Below, piece by piece: positions 9,474-19,809 of a stretch of DNA of 64,000 nt. The notes beneath the pieces are model-generated. The model was not told the origin of the DNA, did not search any database, and worked only from the letters and a program-made list of their open reading frames with translations. The DNA comes from Clostridiales bacterium. GTDB lineage: Bacteria > Bacillota > Clostridia > Christensenellales > CAG-138. Both the position numbers and the translations under genes were made by a program. The first letter of the stretch is position 1, and each line of letters opens with the position of its first letter. Where the stretch lies: positions 124,001 through 188,000 of the forward strand of contig JAAYUE010000069.1 of the NCBI GenBank assembly GCA_012517905.1. Direction: 5' to 3'.

Positions 9474-9527
9474 ACAAAACGCGGCAGGAGCCGCTTGTTT
9501 TTGGCGTTATAGTTAGAATCATCTAAC
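9474..9527 (+). promoter_or_regulatory. Intercistronic hairpin/T-run and second palindromic operator-like site before feoB
   Basis: GCGGC-agga-GCCGC followed by a T-rich run, then GTTAGA-atca-TCTAAC (9512-9527). Confidence 0.5.
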
Positions 9528-9566
9528 ACGGCGCCGCGGATGTAAAAAATCTACAAGGAGGAAACC

Positions 9567-11711
9567 ATGGGGATCACAATTGCGCTTGCGGGAAACCCGA
9601 ACAGCGGCAAAACGACGATGTTCAACGAGCTCACGGGCAGCGCGCAGTATGTCGGCAACTGGCCGGGCGTAACCGTTGAAAAAAAGGAGGGCAAACTGAA
9701 GGGGAACGCGGACGTCGTCATTCAGGACCTGCCGGGCATCTATTCGCTCTCGCCATACACGCTGGAGGAGGTCGTTGCGCGGAACTATCTCGTCTCCGAA
9801 CGGCCGGACGCGATGATCGACATCGTGGACGGCAGCAACATCGAACGCAACCTGTACCTGACCACGCAGCTGCTCGAGCTGGGCATTCCGACCGTGATCG
9901 CGCTGAACATGATCGACGTCGTCCGGAAAAACGGAGACGTGATCGATCTCGAAAAACTCGGCGCGGCGCTGGGCTGCGAGGTGGTGGAGACCTCGGCGCT
10001 CAAGGGCATCGGCGCAAGGGAAGCCGCGAGAAAAGCCGTCGCAATCGCGAAAACGGACGAACTCGGCGAACGGCCGCACGTCTTTTCAGGCAGTGTGGAG
10101 CACGCGCTGGCGCACATCGAGGAATCGATTGAAAGCCGGGTCGAGCGGCGGCTGCTGCGCTGGTACGCCGTCAAGCTCTTTGAGCGGGATGAAAAGGTGC
10201 AGCAGGAACTCAAACTGGACGCGGACACAAAGGCGCACATCGAAGCGCACATTCGGGACTGCGAGCAGGAGCTGGACGACGACGCGGAGAGCATCATCAC
10301 CAACCAGCGGTATGCCTACATCAGCCGCGCGGTGGACGAGAGCGTCCGAAAAAAGCGCACGGGGCTCAAGCTGACCGCCAGCGACCGGATCGACCAGATC
10401 GTGACGAACCGCTTTCTCGCGCTGCCGATCTTCGCGGTCGTGATGTTTCTGGTCTACTACATCGCCGTGACGACCATCGGCGCGATCGTGACCGACTTTA
10501 CGAACGACACGCTCTTCGGCGGCTGGATCACCGGCGGGTTGTCCGGCCTCTTTGAAAGCGCAAACGTAGCGCCCTGGCTCAGCGGGCTGATCATCGACGG
10601 CATCGTCGGCGGCGTCGGCGCGGTCATCGGATTTGTGCCGCAGATGCTCGTGCTCTTCTTTCTGCTGGCGCTGCTGGAGGACGTCGGATACATGGCGCGC
10701 GTGGCGTTCATCATGGACCGCATCTTCCGTAAATTCGGGCTGTCGGGCAAGTCGTTTATCCCGATGCTGATCAGCAGCGGCTGCGGCGTGCCGGGCATCA
10801 TGGCGAGCCGTACCATTGAAAACCAGCGCGACCGGCGCATGACCATCATGACCACGACGTTCATCCCCTGCGGCGCGAAGATGCCGATCATCGCGCTCTT
10901 TGCGGGCGCCATCTTCGGCGGCGCGTGGTGGGTCGCGCCGGCGGCATACTTCATCGGCGTTGCGGCGGTCATCGTCAGCGGCATCCTGCTCAAGAAGACC
11001 AAGGCGTTTGCGGGCGAACCAGCGCCGTTTGTCATGGAATTGCCAAGCTATCACGCGCCTTCCATGAAAAACGTGCTGCGCAGCACCTGGGAGCGGGGCT
11101 GGAGCTTTATCAAACGCGCCGGTTCGGTGATTCTCATCTCGGCGGTCGTGCTCTGGTTTTTGCAGGGGTTCGGCGTTGTCGACGGCGTGTTCGGCATGGT
11201 GGAGGACAACAATCACAGCATCCTCGCCGTCGTCGGCAACTTCATCGCGCCGGTCTTTTCGCCGCTCGGGTTCGGCGGCTGGAAACCCGCGGTTGCGACC
11301 ATTACCGGCCTGATCGCGAAAGAAAACGTCGTCGGCACGTTTGGCGTGCTCTACGGCTTTGCCGAGGTGGCGGAGGACGGCCTCGAAATCTGGAGCAACC
11401 TTGCGCTGGATTTCACCACGCTTTCGGCGTTCAGCTTCATGCTCTTTAACCTGCTCTGCGCGCCGTGCTTTGCCGCGATGGGCGCGATCAAAACCGAGAT
11501 GAACAGCGCAAAGTGGACCTGGGGCGCAATCGGATACATGACCGGGTTTGCATACGCCGTCGCGCTGATCTACTATCAGGTCGGCGGCTGGATTTCCACC
11601 GGCGCGTTCACCGCCGCGACGGCGGTTGCGCTCGCGTTGCTGGCGCTAATGCTCTATCTGCTGCTGCGCAGGAATCCATACGACAAAAAGCCTGCGAAAG
11701 GCAACGCATAG
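9567..11711 (+). CDS. feoB: Ferrous iron transporter B
   Basis: GNPNSGKTTMFNELTGSAQYVGNWPGVTVEKKEG G1 motif; Gate domains. Confidence 0.97.
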   Translation: MGITIALAGNPNSGKTTMFNELTGSAQYVGNWPGVTVEKKEGKLKGNADVVIQDLPGIYSLSPYTLEEVVARNYLVSERPDAMIDIVDGSNIERNLYLTTQLLELGIPTVIALNMIDVVRKNGDVIDLEKLGAALGCEVVETSALKGIGAREAARKAVAIAKTDELGERPHVFSGSVEHALAHIEESIESRVERRLLRWYAVKLFERDEKVQQELKLDADTKAHIEAHIRDCEQELDDDAESIITNQRYAYISRAVDESVRKKRTGLKLTASDRIDQIVTNRFLALPIFAVVMFLVYYIAVTTIGAIVTDFTNDTLFGGWITGGLSGLFESANVAPWLSGLIIDGIVGGVGAVIGFVPQMLVLFFLLALLEDVGYMARVAFIMDRIFRKFGLSGKSFIPMLISSGCGVPGIMASRTIENQRDRRMTIMTTTFIPCGAKMPIIALFAGAIFGGAWWVAPAAYFIGVAAVIVSGILLKKTKAFAGEPAPFVMELPSYHAPSMKNVLRSTWERGWSFIKRAGSVILISAVVLWFLQGFGVVDGVFGMVEDNNHSILAVVGNFIAPVFSPLGFGGWKPAVATITGLIAKENVVGTFGVLYGFAEVAEDGLEIWSNLALDFTTLSAFSFMLFNLLCAPCFAAMGAIKTEMNSAKWTWGAIGYMTGFAYAVALIYYQVGGWISTGAFTAATAVALALLALMLYLLLRRNPYDKKPAKGNA

Positions 11712-11752
11712 CGTCAAAAACGACAAACATCCGCTGAAAGGAGCGAATTGAT

Positions 11753-11923
11753 ATGTTGAACTGGCTGTCTGCCAACTGGGCGTCCCTTGTGGTCGGCCTT
11801 GCGCTCGCCGCGGTCATCGCGGCGGTGATTCTCAAGATGATTCGGGACAAAAAACAAAACAAAAGCGCCTGCGGCTGCTCCTGCAGCGGCTGCCCCGGCG
11901 CGGACTACTGCCACAGGAGCTGA
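11753..11923 (+). CDS. FeoB-associated Cys-rich small membrane protein
   Basis: Not in ORF track. MLNWLSANWASLVVGLALAAVIAAVILKMIRDKKQNKSACGCSCSGCPGADYCHRS*; directly after feoB with RBS GAAAGGAG. Confidence 0.85.
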   Translation: MLNWLSANWASLVVGLALAAVIAAVILKMIRDKKQNKSACGCSCSGCPGADYCHRS

Positions 11924-11964
11924 CGAACCGCGGCCCGAAGAGCTGCACAGCGCTGCATTGGTTC

Positions 11965-12003
11965 AAAAAAAGCGGGCATGACTTTCGTCAAGCCCGCTTT
12001 TTT
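11965..12003. terminator. Bidirectional rho-independent terminator
   Basis: AAAAAAAGCGGGC-atgactttcgtcaa-GCCCGCTTTTTT. Confidence 0.88.
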
Positions 12004-12013
12004 ATGTGGCGGA

Positions 12014-12514
12014 TCAATGCTCGGTCAGCGCCCGCTCCAGCCAGCCAAAGCGGCGCAGACAGGCGACGTACTCCGCCACGCTGTAGAAGTTTTTCAGGTC
12101 GGTTTCATTCAGCCCGCGGCGTGCAAAGAGCTCGTCCCAGAGCAGGCTGCTTCCCTCGACGAGGAAGTAACCGCTGGTCAGATCGATGCCGACGAGGATG
12201 TCGCACCCGGCAAACACATCGTCCTGATCGCGGTAGAGCGCCTCGCCCGCGCCCTCGTGCGCGATGATCCGGCAGACGGGCGACGGCTGCGTATCCGGCG
12301 GCAGCTCTCGGCGAAAGCACTCGTTTTCCAGAATATTGGCGCAGACGACCCGATTCGCTTGCGCGCCGTCAACGGGCAGAAGCGGATAGCGAGACTCCAG
12401 ATAGGACGGAAGCGCCGCGCCGCTGATCCGGTTGGGACGAAGGCGGTCTTTGTATGTTGCGTATTCCTCTTTCCAGCGCGCAAGATCGGCGTTGGTTGAC
12501 TGATGCGTCAGCAT
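12014..12514 (-). CDS. Hypothetical protein
   Basis: Open frame of 166 aa ending at the shared terminator; no family recognised. Confidence 0.6.
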   Translation of the reverse strand: MLTHQSTNADLARWKEEYATYKDRLRPNRISGAALPSYLESRYPLLPVDGAQANRVVCANILENECFRRELPPDTQPSPVCRIIAHEGAGEALYRDQDDVFAGCDILVGIDLTSGYFLVEGSSLLWDELFARRGLNETDLKNFYSVAEYVACLRRFGWLERALTEH

Positions 12515-12739
12515 GAATCGATGTCCTTTCAGTCGAGGCCCTAGGCTTACCCGACACGATCAGTATACCCGAAAACCACGGAAACATCCCGAAAAACGCG
12601 CAAAAATGGAACCGTTTACAAAAAAGCAACATTTGTTTATGCTGCGTTTATAATTACAGTGTAAACTACGCATGTATTTTGGTCTGGCGTTCATTTCCAG
12701 ACCGAATGTTGCATAACAATCCGAATCGGAGGAAGATAG

Positions 12740-13444
12740 ATGACCCCGTACGTCGTTTTTGAAAAGGTAGGAAAAGTATACGACACCGAAGGCGTTCAGG
12801 TGCACGCGCTGTACGACGTCAGTTTTACCATCGGACAGGGCGAGGTCTGCGTGATCGTCGGCCAGTCCGGCGCGGGCAAGACCACGCTGCTGAACATCCT
12901 CGGCGGCATGGACACGCTCACGAGCGGAAAGGTGATGCTCGGAGAAAGCGAAATCTCCGCCTATAACAAGCGGCAGCTCACGCGCTACCGCCGCGAGGAC
13001 GTCGGCTTCGTGTTTCAGTTTTATAACTTGATTCCCAACCTCACCGCGCTGGAAAACGTGGAGATGGCGACCGAGTTGTCCAAGACGCCGTTTTCGGCGG
13101 AAAAGGTGTTGGGCGACGTCGGCCTCGGCGAGCGGATCAATAACTTTCCCGCACAGCTTTCCGGCGGCGAGCAGCAGCGCGTCGCCATCGCGCGCGCGCT
13201 GGCGAAAAACCCGAAGCTGCTGCTCTGCGACGAGCCGACCGGCGCGCTGGACTACGCCACCGGCAAGCAGGTGCTCAAAATCCTGCAGGACCTCAGCCGG
13301 GAAAAGGGCATGACCGTCGTCATCATCACGCATAACAGCGCGATCACCGAAATGGCGGACCGCGTGGTCAAGATCAAGAGCGGGTCCGTCTCGTCCGTGC
13401 GCATCAACGAAACGGCCAAGCCGATTGAGGAGATCGAATGGTGA
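12740..13444 (+). CDS. ABC transporter ATP-binding protein, MacB/LolD-like
   Basis: Walker [36 protein letters not shown]. Confidence 0.93.
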   Translation: MTPYVVFEKVGKVYDTEGVQVHALYDVSFTIGQGEVCVIVGQSGAGKTTLLNILGGMDTLTSGKVMLGESEISAYNKRQLTRYRREDVGFVFQFYNLIPNLTALENVEMATELSKTPFSAEKVLGDVGLGERINNFPAQLSGGEQQRVAIARALAKNPKLLLCDEPTGALDYATGKQVLKILQDLSREKGMTVVIITHNSAITEMADRVVKIKSGSVSSVRINETAKPIEEIEW

Positions 13445-16400
13445 CGCGCAGGAAACGCGCCTGGAACAAAAACTCGCGGCGTGAAATCGGGCATACGCTC
13501 GGGCGATTTCTTGCGATCTTCGCAATCGTCGCGCTCGGGGTCGGCACGTTTGCCGGGCTGAAGGTGACGCAGAGCGCCATGGTCGACACGGCGGACCAAT
13601 ATCTCGCGCAATACCGGATGTACGACGACAAGCTCGTCTCCACGCTGGGGCTGAAGGACGAGGACGTTGCCGCGTTCTCCGCGATGGACGGCGTGGACAC
13701 CGCGGAGGGCGCGGTGAGCATGGACGTGCTCGTCACGCTTGACAGCGGCGCTTCCTATGTGCTGGCGGCGCACTCGATGACGAGAGACGTCAATTTACTC
13801 AAGCTCTCGTCCGGACGGATGCCGCAGGCAAACGACGAGTGTCTGGGGGACGCGCGCATGCTGAATACCGGCATGATCGGCACGCACATCCGCATTTCGG
13901 ACGAAAACGACGAGGACACGCGAAACGCGTTTGCCTGCGAGGAATATACCATCGTCGGCCTGACGGATTCGACGGCGTATCTGAACATGGAGCGCGGCAC
14001 GACCAAGCTCGCCGGGGGAAAGATCACCGCGTACGTATATATCCCCGCGGGCGGGTTTTCGACGGATTACTACACCGAGATCTATGTGTCGCTTGCGAAT
14101 ACCGGCAGGATCTACTCGGACGAATATAACGACGCCGTCGCGGCGATGGAAGAACCGCTGAAGACGGAACTGACCGCGCGCGCCGACCAGCGCTATCGCA
14201 GCATCGTTCAGGACGCGGAGGACGAGATCGCCGACGCGGAGCAGAAGTATCAGGACGGCCTGGACGAATACGACACGCAGAAAGCGGACGCGGACCAGCA
14301 GCTTGCGGACGCGGCGGACGAGCTGCACGACGCGAAGTATGAAATCCTCGCGGGCTGGAACGCGCTGCAGAAAAACGAAGCGAAGCTGGACGACGCCGAG
14401 GATCAGTACAAGGCGGGCATGAGCGCATATCAAGCCGGCGTCAGCGAATTTGAGGCGACAAAAGAGAGCACGCTCGCGCTTCTGGATGCAAGCCAGACGG
14501 AGATGGACAATCAGCGCGGGACGCTCAACGACGCGCTGACCGCGGCGGAGACGGCGGGCGACGCGGACCAGATTGCCGCGGTGCAGGCGCAGCTTGCCGC
14601 GCTCGATATGGCGCAGGGCGAGCTGAGCGCGCAGCGCGCCGCGGCCGAAGCGCAGCTTGCGGCGACGCAGGCGGAGCTGGATGCGAACAAAGCCGCGCTG
14701 GACGAAGCCAAGCGGCAGATCGACGACGGAAACAAACAGATCCGCCAGGGGAAATATGCGCTTAACGACGCGCAGCGGCAATATGACGAGGGATATCAGG
14801 ACTATCTGGACGCCAAGGACGAGGCGGACCAGAAACTTGCGGACGCGCAGCAGGAGTTGGAGGACGCGCGCGTCAAGATCGACGACGCGAAGGGGGAGCT
14901 CTCCAAGATCAAGGCGCCGAGCGTATATGTGCTGGACCGCGAGACGAACGTAGGCTACGTCAACTTTGAAAACGACTCGTCCATCGTCAACGGGATATCC
15001 AAGGTGTTTCCGGTGTTTTTCTTCCTCGTGGCGGCGCTCGTGACCATGACCACGATGACGCGGATGGTGGAGGAGCAGCGTACGCATATCGGCACCTTTA
15101 AGGCGCTGGGATACGGCAACGGAACCATCGCCTGGAAATACATCTCCTATGCGGGCAGCGCGGCGCTGCTCGGCTGCCTTGCGGGGTTTTACGGTGGAAG
15201 CTGGCTGTTTCCCTGGGTCATCTGGCAGGCCTACGGCATGCTCTACGGCTTCGCGCCGATCATCTATACGCTGGACTGGACGCTCTTTGCGGTGTCGCTC
15301 GCGGTGTCGCTGCTCTGCTCGGCGGGGGTGACCTACCTGACCTGCCGCGCGGAACTGCGCCTCATGCCAGCGGAACTCATGCGCCCGAAAGCGCCGAAGG
15401 AAGGCAAGCGCGTGTTTCTGGAGCGGATTCCGTTTCTCTGGAAACGCTTCGGGTTCATGCTCAAGATTTCGCTTCGCAACGTATTTCGCTACACGCGTCG
15501 GCTGATCATGATGGTGCTCGGCATCGGCGGATGTACGGCGCTGCTGATCACGGGATTCGGCATTCGGGATTCCATCGCCAACATCGCGCAGGACCAATTC
15601 GACAACATCATGGTGTACGATTTCGCGCTGGTGTTCGACGAAGGAAAGGATGCGGCGGCGCAGGCGGATTTCGTCGGGCGGACGAAGGATCTCCTTTCTT
15701 CCTGCGTGTTCGTCTGCGATGATACGATTCAGGCGGAGACCCGGGAGGGCATTAAAAACGTCAACGTCATCGCGACGGACGATCCGGACATTACCTCTCT
15801 CATCAGCATGCATATGGACGGGCAGACGCTGGCCTACCCGCCGGACGGCAGCGTTGCCATCAGCGAAAAGCTCGCGCGCATCGCAAACGTTTCGATCGGC
15901 GATACGATCCGCGTGACCGTGGACGACACGAAGACGACGGACCTGCCCGTGAGCGCGATATTTGAAAACTATGTCTACCACTATATGATCATGACGCCCG
16001 CGACCTACGAAGCGGTTTACGGGGAGAGCTGCTCCTATAAGGCGGCGCTGGCCGACTCTGCAGTGGCGGACACGCACGCGGTTGCCGCCGCGCTGCTGGA
16101 CGACTACGGCGTGTCGAATGTGACGGTGACCACGGACATCAAGGACCGCGTGAACAACATGATGCACAGCCTCAACCTCGTGATCTTCGTGATCATCTTC
16201 TGCGCGGGCGCGCTGGCGTTTGTGGTGCTCTTTAACCTGAGCAACATCAACATCACCGAGCGCATCCGCGAGATTGCGACCATCAAAGTGCTTGGGTTCT
16301 ATGCGCCGGAGGTTGGGGCTTATGTCTTCCGCGAAAACCTTGTGCTCACGCTGCTCGGCGCGCTGGCGGGCGTTCCGCTCGGCATCTGGCTGCACCGCTT

Positions 16401-16572
16401 CGTGATGAGCCAGCTCAGCTTCGACATGGTGAGCTTCCATGTGATCGTCAAGCCCCTGAGCTATCTGCTCGCGGTGGCGATTACGTTTGTGTTTGCATTC
16501 GGCGTGGATATCTTCATGCGGCCGAGGCTGGCGAAGATCGACATGGTCGAGTCCCTCAAAGCCATCGAATAA
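13438..16572 (+). CDS. FtsX-like ABC permease with long extracytoplasmic coiled coil
   Basis: Overlaps the ATPase; N-terminal TM, Ala/Asp/Gln-rich heptad region, two FtsX-type TM blocks. Confidence 0.9.
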   Translation: MVTRRKRAWNKNSRREIGHTLGRFLAIFAIVALGVGTFAGLKVTQSAMVDTADQYLAQYRMYDDKLVSTLGLKDEDVAAFSAMDGVDTAEGAVSMDVLVTLDSGASYVLAAHSMTRDVNLLKLSSGRMPQANDECLGDARMLNTGMIGTHIRISDENDEDTRNAFACEEYTIVGLTDSTAYLNMERGTTKLAGGKITAYVYIPAGGFSTDYYTEIYVSLANTGRIYSDEYNDAVAAMEEPLKTELTARADQRYRSIVQDAEDEIADAEQKYQDGLDEYDTQKADADQQLADAADELHDAKYEILAGWNALQKNEAKLDDAEDQYKAGMSAYQAGVSEFEATKESTLALLDASQTEMDNQRGTLNDALTAAETAGDADQIAAVQAQLAALDMAQGELSAQRAAAEAQLAATQAELDANKAALDEAKRQIDDGNKQIRQGKYALNDAQRQYDEGYQDYLDAKDEADQKLADAQQELEDARVKIDDAKGELSKIKAPSVYVLDRETNVGYVNFENDSSIVNGISKVFPVFFFLVAALVTMTTMTRMVEEQRTHIGTFKALGYGNGTIAWKYISYAGSAALLGCLAGFYGGSWLFPWVIWQAYGMLYGFAPIIYTLDWTLFAVSLAVSLLCSAGVTYLTCRAELRLMPAELMRPKAPKEGKRVFLERIPFLWKRFGFMLKISLRNVFRYTRRLIMMVLGIGGCTALLITGFGIRDSIANIAQDQFDNIMVYDFALVFDEGKDAAAQADFVGRTKDLLSSCVFVCDDTIQAETREGIKNVNVIATDDPDITSLISMHMDGQTLAYPPDGSVAISEKLARIANVSIGDTIRVTVDDTKTTDLPVSAIFENYVYHYMIMTPATYEAVYGESCSYKAALADSAVADTHAVAAALLDDYGVSNVTVTTDIKDRVNNMMHSLNLVIFVIIFCAGALAFVVLFNLSNINITERIREIATIKVLGFYAPEVGAYVFRENLVLTLLGALAGVPLGIWLHRFVMSQLSFDMVSFHVIVKPLSYLLAVAITFVFAFGVDIFMRPRLAKIDMVESLKAIE

Positions 16573-16586
16573 CCGATGCAAATAAG

Positions 16587-16616
16587 AAAACCGGGGCGGC
16601 AGCCCCGGTTTTTTTA
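16587..16616 (+). terminator. Rho-independent terminator
   Basis: AACCGGGGC-ggca-GCCCCGGTTTTTTT. Confidence 0.88.
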
Positions 16617-16625
16617 TGACAACGT

Positions 16626-17225
16626 TCAGTCCCGATCCAGCAATCCCTTGCCCGCGAGGATGCGGGGCAGATATTTTTCGATGCGGGCGGCGCGCGTTTT
16701 CGACTGCTTCGCGTCGGCAAAATACAGCAGATACGCCCGCTGCCGCCCCGGCGTGAGCGAATGGAACGCCAGCTTGGCGGCGGCGTTTTCGTCCAGAACG
16801 GTCTGGAATTCATCCGGCATCTCTGCCGCGGCGGACGGCTTGAATTCGATTTCAAGGCCCGCTTCTTCGATGGCGACCGCCTCGGCGATATATGCGCGCA
16901 GCGTGGCGGCGAGGGATTTGACCTCGTCCGCACGGGTAAACTTTACCATGCGCATCGCCTGCGAGTTTTCGCCGGGAGCCGTGAGGATCTGCGCTTCGTC
17001 CTTCATCAATGCGCCTTTCATGAACCCGATTGCGCAGGATTCCTTAAACGAAAACAGGATGATTGCGTTTTTGCCGTTTATCGTGTAGCAGGGTTTTCCC
17101 CATTTATAATCCTCGACCAGCCCGCCAAAGAGCAGCAGTTCTCTCAATAGCGAGAGCGGCTCCGCCCAGCGCGTGCCGGGGTGAAAAAAGGCTTCCGTTT
17201 TTGACAGTGGTCCGGATGATTCCAT
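16626..17225 (-). CDS. YdeI/OmpD-associated family protein (DUF1801-like)
   Basis: YKWGKPCYTINGKNAIILFSFKESCAIGFMKGALMKD; C-terminal LTPGRQRAYLLYFADAKQSKTRAARIEKYLPRILAGKGL. Confidence 0.8.
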   Translation of the reverse strand: MESSGPLSKTEAFFHPGTRWAEPLSLLRELLLFGGLVEDYKWGKPCYTINGKNAIILFSFKESCAIGFMKGALMKDEAQILTAPGENSQAMRMVKFTRADEVKSLAATLRAYIAEAVAIEEAGLEIEFKPSAAAEMPDEFQTVLDENAAAKLAFHSLTPGRQRAYLLYFADAKQSKTRAARIEKYLPRILAGKGLLDRD

Positions 17226-17343
17226 GGATGATGCCCTCCATTTCAGAAACTATCGCTACCATACTACCTGCGCACAGGAAACACCGTGATTTTTGCACAA
17301 ATCCTGTCGAAAACGAGCTTTCTTTTGCCGAAACCGGACGAAA

Positions 17344-18411
17344 TCAACGCATCAGGCTGTTTTCAAGCATCGCGGTGAATTCCTTCAGGCGGGATTCGCT
17401 GAGATGATAGAGCAGCTTGACGCCCTGCTTTTCGATTGTGACGAGGCCGGTGCTCGCCAGCTCCGCCATGTGGTGCGAAACGGTTGCGGGGGAGAGATCC
17501 GTCACGCTTGCCAGCTCCTGCCCATAGAGCGGGCGCTCGCGCAGCGCGGTCAGAATCTGCAGGCGCTTTTTGTCGTCCAGCGCGTGCAGGATGCCGGAGA
17601 CGGATTCCAGTTCGTCCCGTCCTGCTCTTTCGCTGCGGTCGATCTCGTCGATCAATACGCCATAGTAGATGGACGAGCGCTCTTTCTCGCCGAAGTGCTC
17701 CGCAACGACGATGTTGGATTGGACCGCGATGGACGTAAACTGCAGCACCAGCGGATACACGTCCGCGCGGCGGCAGTCGAGGCGAAGGCCGTCCTTTGCC
17801 AGCAGATCGAAAAAAGCGTCTTCGTCCGGCAGGGCGGACCACTTGTCGAGCGCCTGCTTTGCATACGGTTCGAGCAGCGCCGCTTTTTCGCGGATCAACG
17901 CCTCCGCCTGGTCCAGCAGGCGGTCGACGCGGGCTTTGTACGCCTCATAGCGGACGACCGCGTCCGTAAACAGCCACTTCACGCCGTTTGAAACCGGCTG
18001 GCGCTGGACATACGCCAGAAGATCCGCCAAACCCGCTTGCTCGAAACACGGCATGGCGTCGTCCTCGGAAAGAATGAGCGCAATGCGGTTTTCAAGCGAA
18101 CCGGCGCGTTCGCCGCCCAGCTCGTGCTCGAACACCTGGACCAGTTGATACGGGCTGAAATCGAGCCCTTCCAGCACGGTGAACAGCGTGGCGAGTTCCG
18201 TTTCGTCGCAGGTGAAGTTCGCCTTCACGTGCTCGTAAACTTCGATCATGCCGGAGAACCTTTCCGGTGAAACGGCGTATTTTTTGGCGTAGTATTCCGC
18301 TGCGGCGCGAAGGTCACCAGAGCGGACGTTGTCGCCGCGGTATGCCAGGCGCATGAGCGCGGCGGCCGCCTCAAGACGCAGATCGATGGGATGAAAACGA
18401 ACGGATTCCAT
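17344..18411 (-). CDS. ArsR-like winged-helix transcriptional regulator
   Basis: C-terminal ILHALDDKKRLQILTALRERPLYGQELASVTDLSPATVSHHMAELASTGLVTIEKQGVKLLYHLS. Confidence 0.8.
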   Translation of the reverse strand: MESVRFHPIDLRLEAAAALMRLAYRGDNVRSGDLRAAAEYYAKKYAVSPERFSGMIEVYEHVKANFTCDETELATLFTVLEGLDFSPYQLVQVFEHELGGERAGSLENRIALILSEDDAMPCFEQAGLADLLAYVQRQPVSNGVKWLFTDAVVRYEAYKARVDRLLDQAEALIREKAALLEPYAKQALDKWSALPDEDAFFDLLAKDGLRLDCRRADVYPLVLQFTSIAVQSNIVVAEHFGEKERSSIYYGVLIDEIDRSERAGRDELESVSGILHALDDKKRLQILTALRERPLYGQELASVTDLSPATVSHHMAELASTGLVTIEKQGVKLLYHLSESRLKEFTAMLENSLMR

Positions 18412-18505
18412 AACGGCACTCCTGTCTTTCCGGCCGGCCGCGGAGTCCATAAACCGGGACGGCCAACTTCAGTATAGCAGACGGACGGAACAAATCAAAT
18501 TCTCT

Positions 18506-19744
18506 TTACAACGCCTCGAGGCTCTTGACGCGCGTGAGGAGCAGATAGAGCAAAACGCTGAGCACGCCGGAGGCGAAGATGGCGGCGGGAACCGGTAAAA
18601 CCGCGGCAAGCGCCGAGCAGAGAAAGCTGCCGATCGGCATGGAGCTGACGAGGATCGCGTTGGAAAGCCCGGAAAGCCGTGCCATGTAATCCTGCGGCAC
18701 GAGCCGCAGAAACGCCGCGCTGTAGACCACGTTGATGACGCCCGCGGTAAAACCCAGCAGCGCGCAGGCAAGCAGCACCAGCGCATAGCGGAGCACCGCG
18801 GAGGCAAGGTATCCGCCCGCGGCAAAGACGCAGAGCGCGACGCCCTCGATCAGGCCGCAGGCGATCAGCTGCGTTTTGCCGGAAACGCGCGTGATCTTTG
18901 GCGCGACCATGGAGCCGAGCCCCAGCGAGGCGACGAGCGCGATGTTGATGACGGAGAGCGCCTCCGCGCCGCCTTTGAGAAAGTCCGCGACAAACGGCGC
19001 GCCATAGGCGTTGAGCGGCACGAACATGAAGTTCATGAGCGCGCCGACGAAAAGCAGCACGACGAGCACGCGGGAGGAGCGAATCAGCGAGAACCCCTCG
19101 AGAAAACTTTTCGCCGTCTTGCGGAGGCTCACACGATCCGGCGGCAGCTCTTCGCGCAGGCGGATAAAGCCGATGATCAGCGCGGAGAGGAAGAACGTCG
19201 CCGCGTCGATCAGCAGCGCGCCCTGGCAGCCGAGCAGTGCGACCACGCCGCCCGCCAGCGCGAGACCGACCAGCTCCGTCACGCGGCTTGCGGTCTGGTT
19301 GAGCGCGGAGCCGACCTTGTAGAGCCCCGGGGAAAGCAGCTTTGGCACAACGGCGGAGCCGGCGGGGGAGCGGAACGATTCCAGCGTGGAGATGAGCAGC
19401 ATCATGGCCGTCAGCAGCACGGGCGTGAGCAGGCGCAGCACATAACAGACGGCGATGGCCGAGACGACCAGCCCGCGCCCGACGTCGAAGAGGATCATCA
19501 CGCGCTTTTTGGACATATGCTCCACCATCGCGCCCGTGATGGGCTGGAGCAATATGGTCGGGATGTAGTTCAGCCCGAGAATCAGCGCCATGAGCGCCGC
19601 ACTGTTGGTAATTTCGTACATCAGCCAGGCGATGGCGATGCCGTCGATGGAATCGCCAAAGCGGTTGATCACGTTTGCGGCGATCAGCTTGAGGTATTCC
19701 GGCTGCGTTTTGAGCGGGCGGTAACTGGTTGCCTGGCTTTCCAT
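18506..19744 (-). CDS. MFS transporter
   Basis: 12-TM pattern, NRFGDSIDGIAIAWLMYEIT, start at 19744. Confidence 0.88.
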   Translation of the reverse strand: MESQATSYRPLKTQPEYLKLIAANVINRFGDSIDGIAIAWLMYEITNSAALMALILGLNYIPTILLQPITGAMVEHMSKKRVMILFDVGRGLVVSAIAVCYVLRLLTPVLLTAMMLLISTLESFRSPAGSAVVPKLLSPGLYKVGSALNQTASRVTELVGLALAGGVVALLGCQGALLIDAATFFLSALIIGFIRLREELPPDRVSLRKTAKSFLEGFSLIRSSRVLVVLLFVGALMNFMFVPLNAYGAPFVADFLKGGAEALSVINIALVASLGLGSMVAPKITRVSGKTQLIACGLIEGVALCVFAAGGYLASAVLRYALVLLACALLGFTAGVINVVYSAAFLRLVPQDYMARLSGLSNAILVSSMPIGSFLCSALAAVLPVPAAIFASGVLSVLLYLLLTRVKSLEAL

Positions 19745-19809
19745 ATCGAACACCTTTCCGGCAAAGTAAACCATACGATTTTGACTGTTGTAAAACCGAT
19801 TGTTTTATA

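Noticed and set aside
13795-16581. 928-aa minus-strand ORF
   Set aside because: Antisense shadow of the FtsX permease; His/Arg-rich low-complexity translation typical of GC-rich antisense frames.
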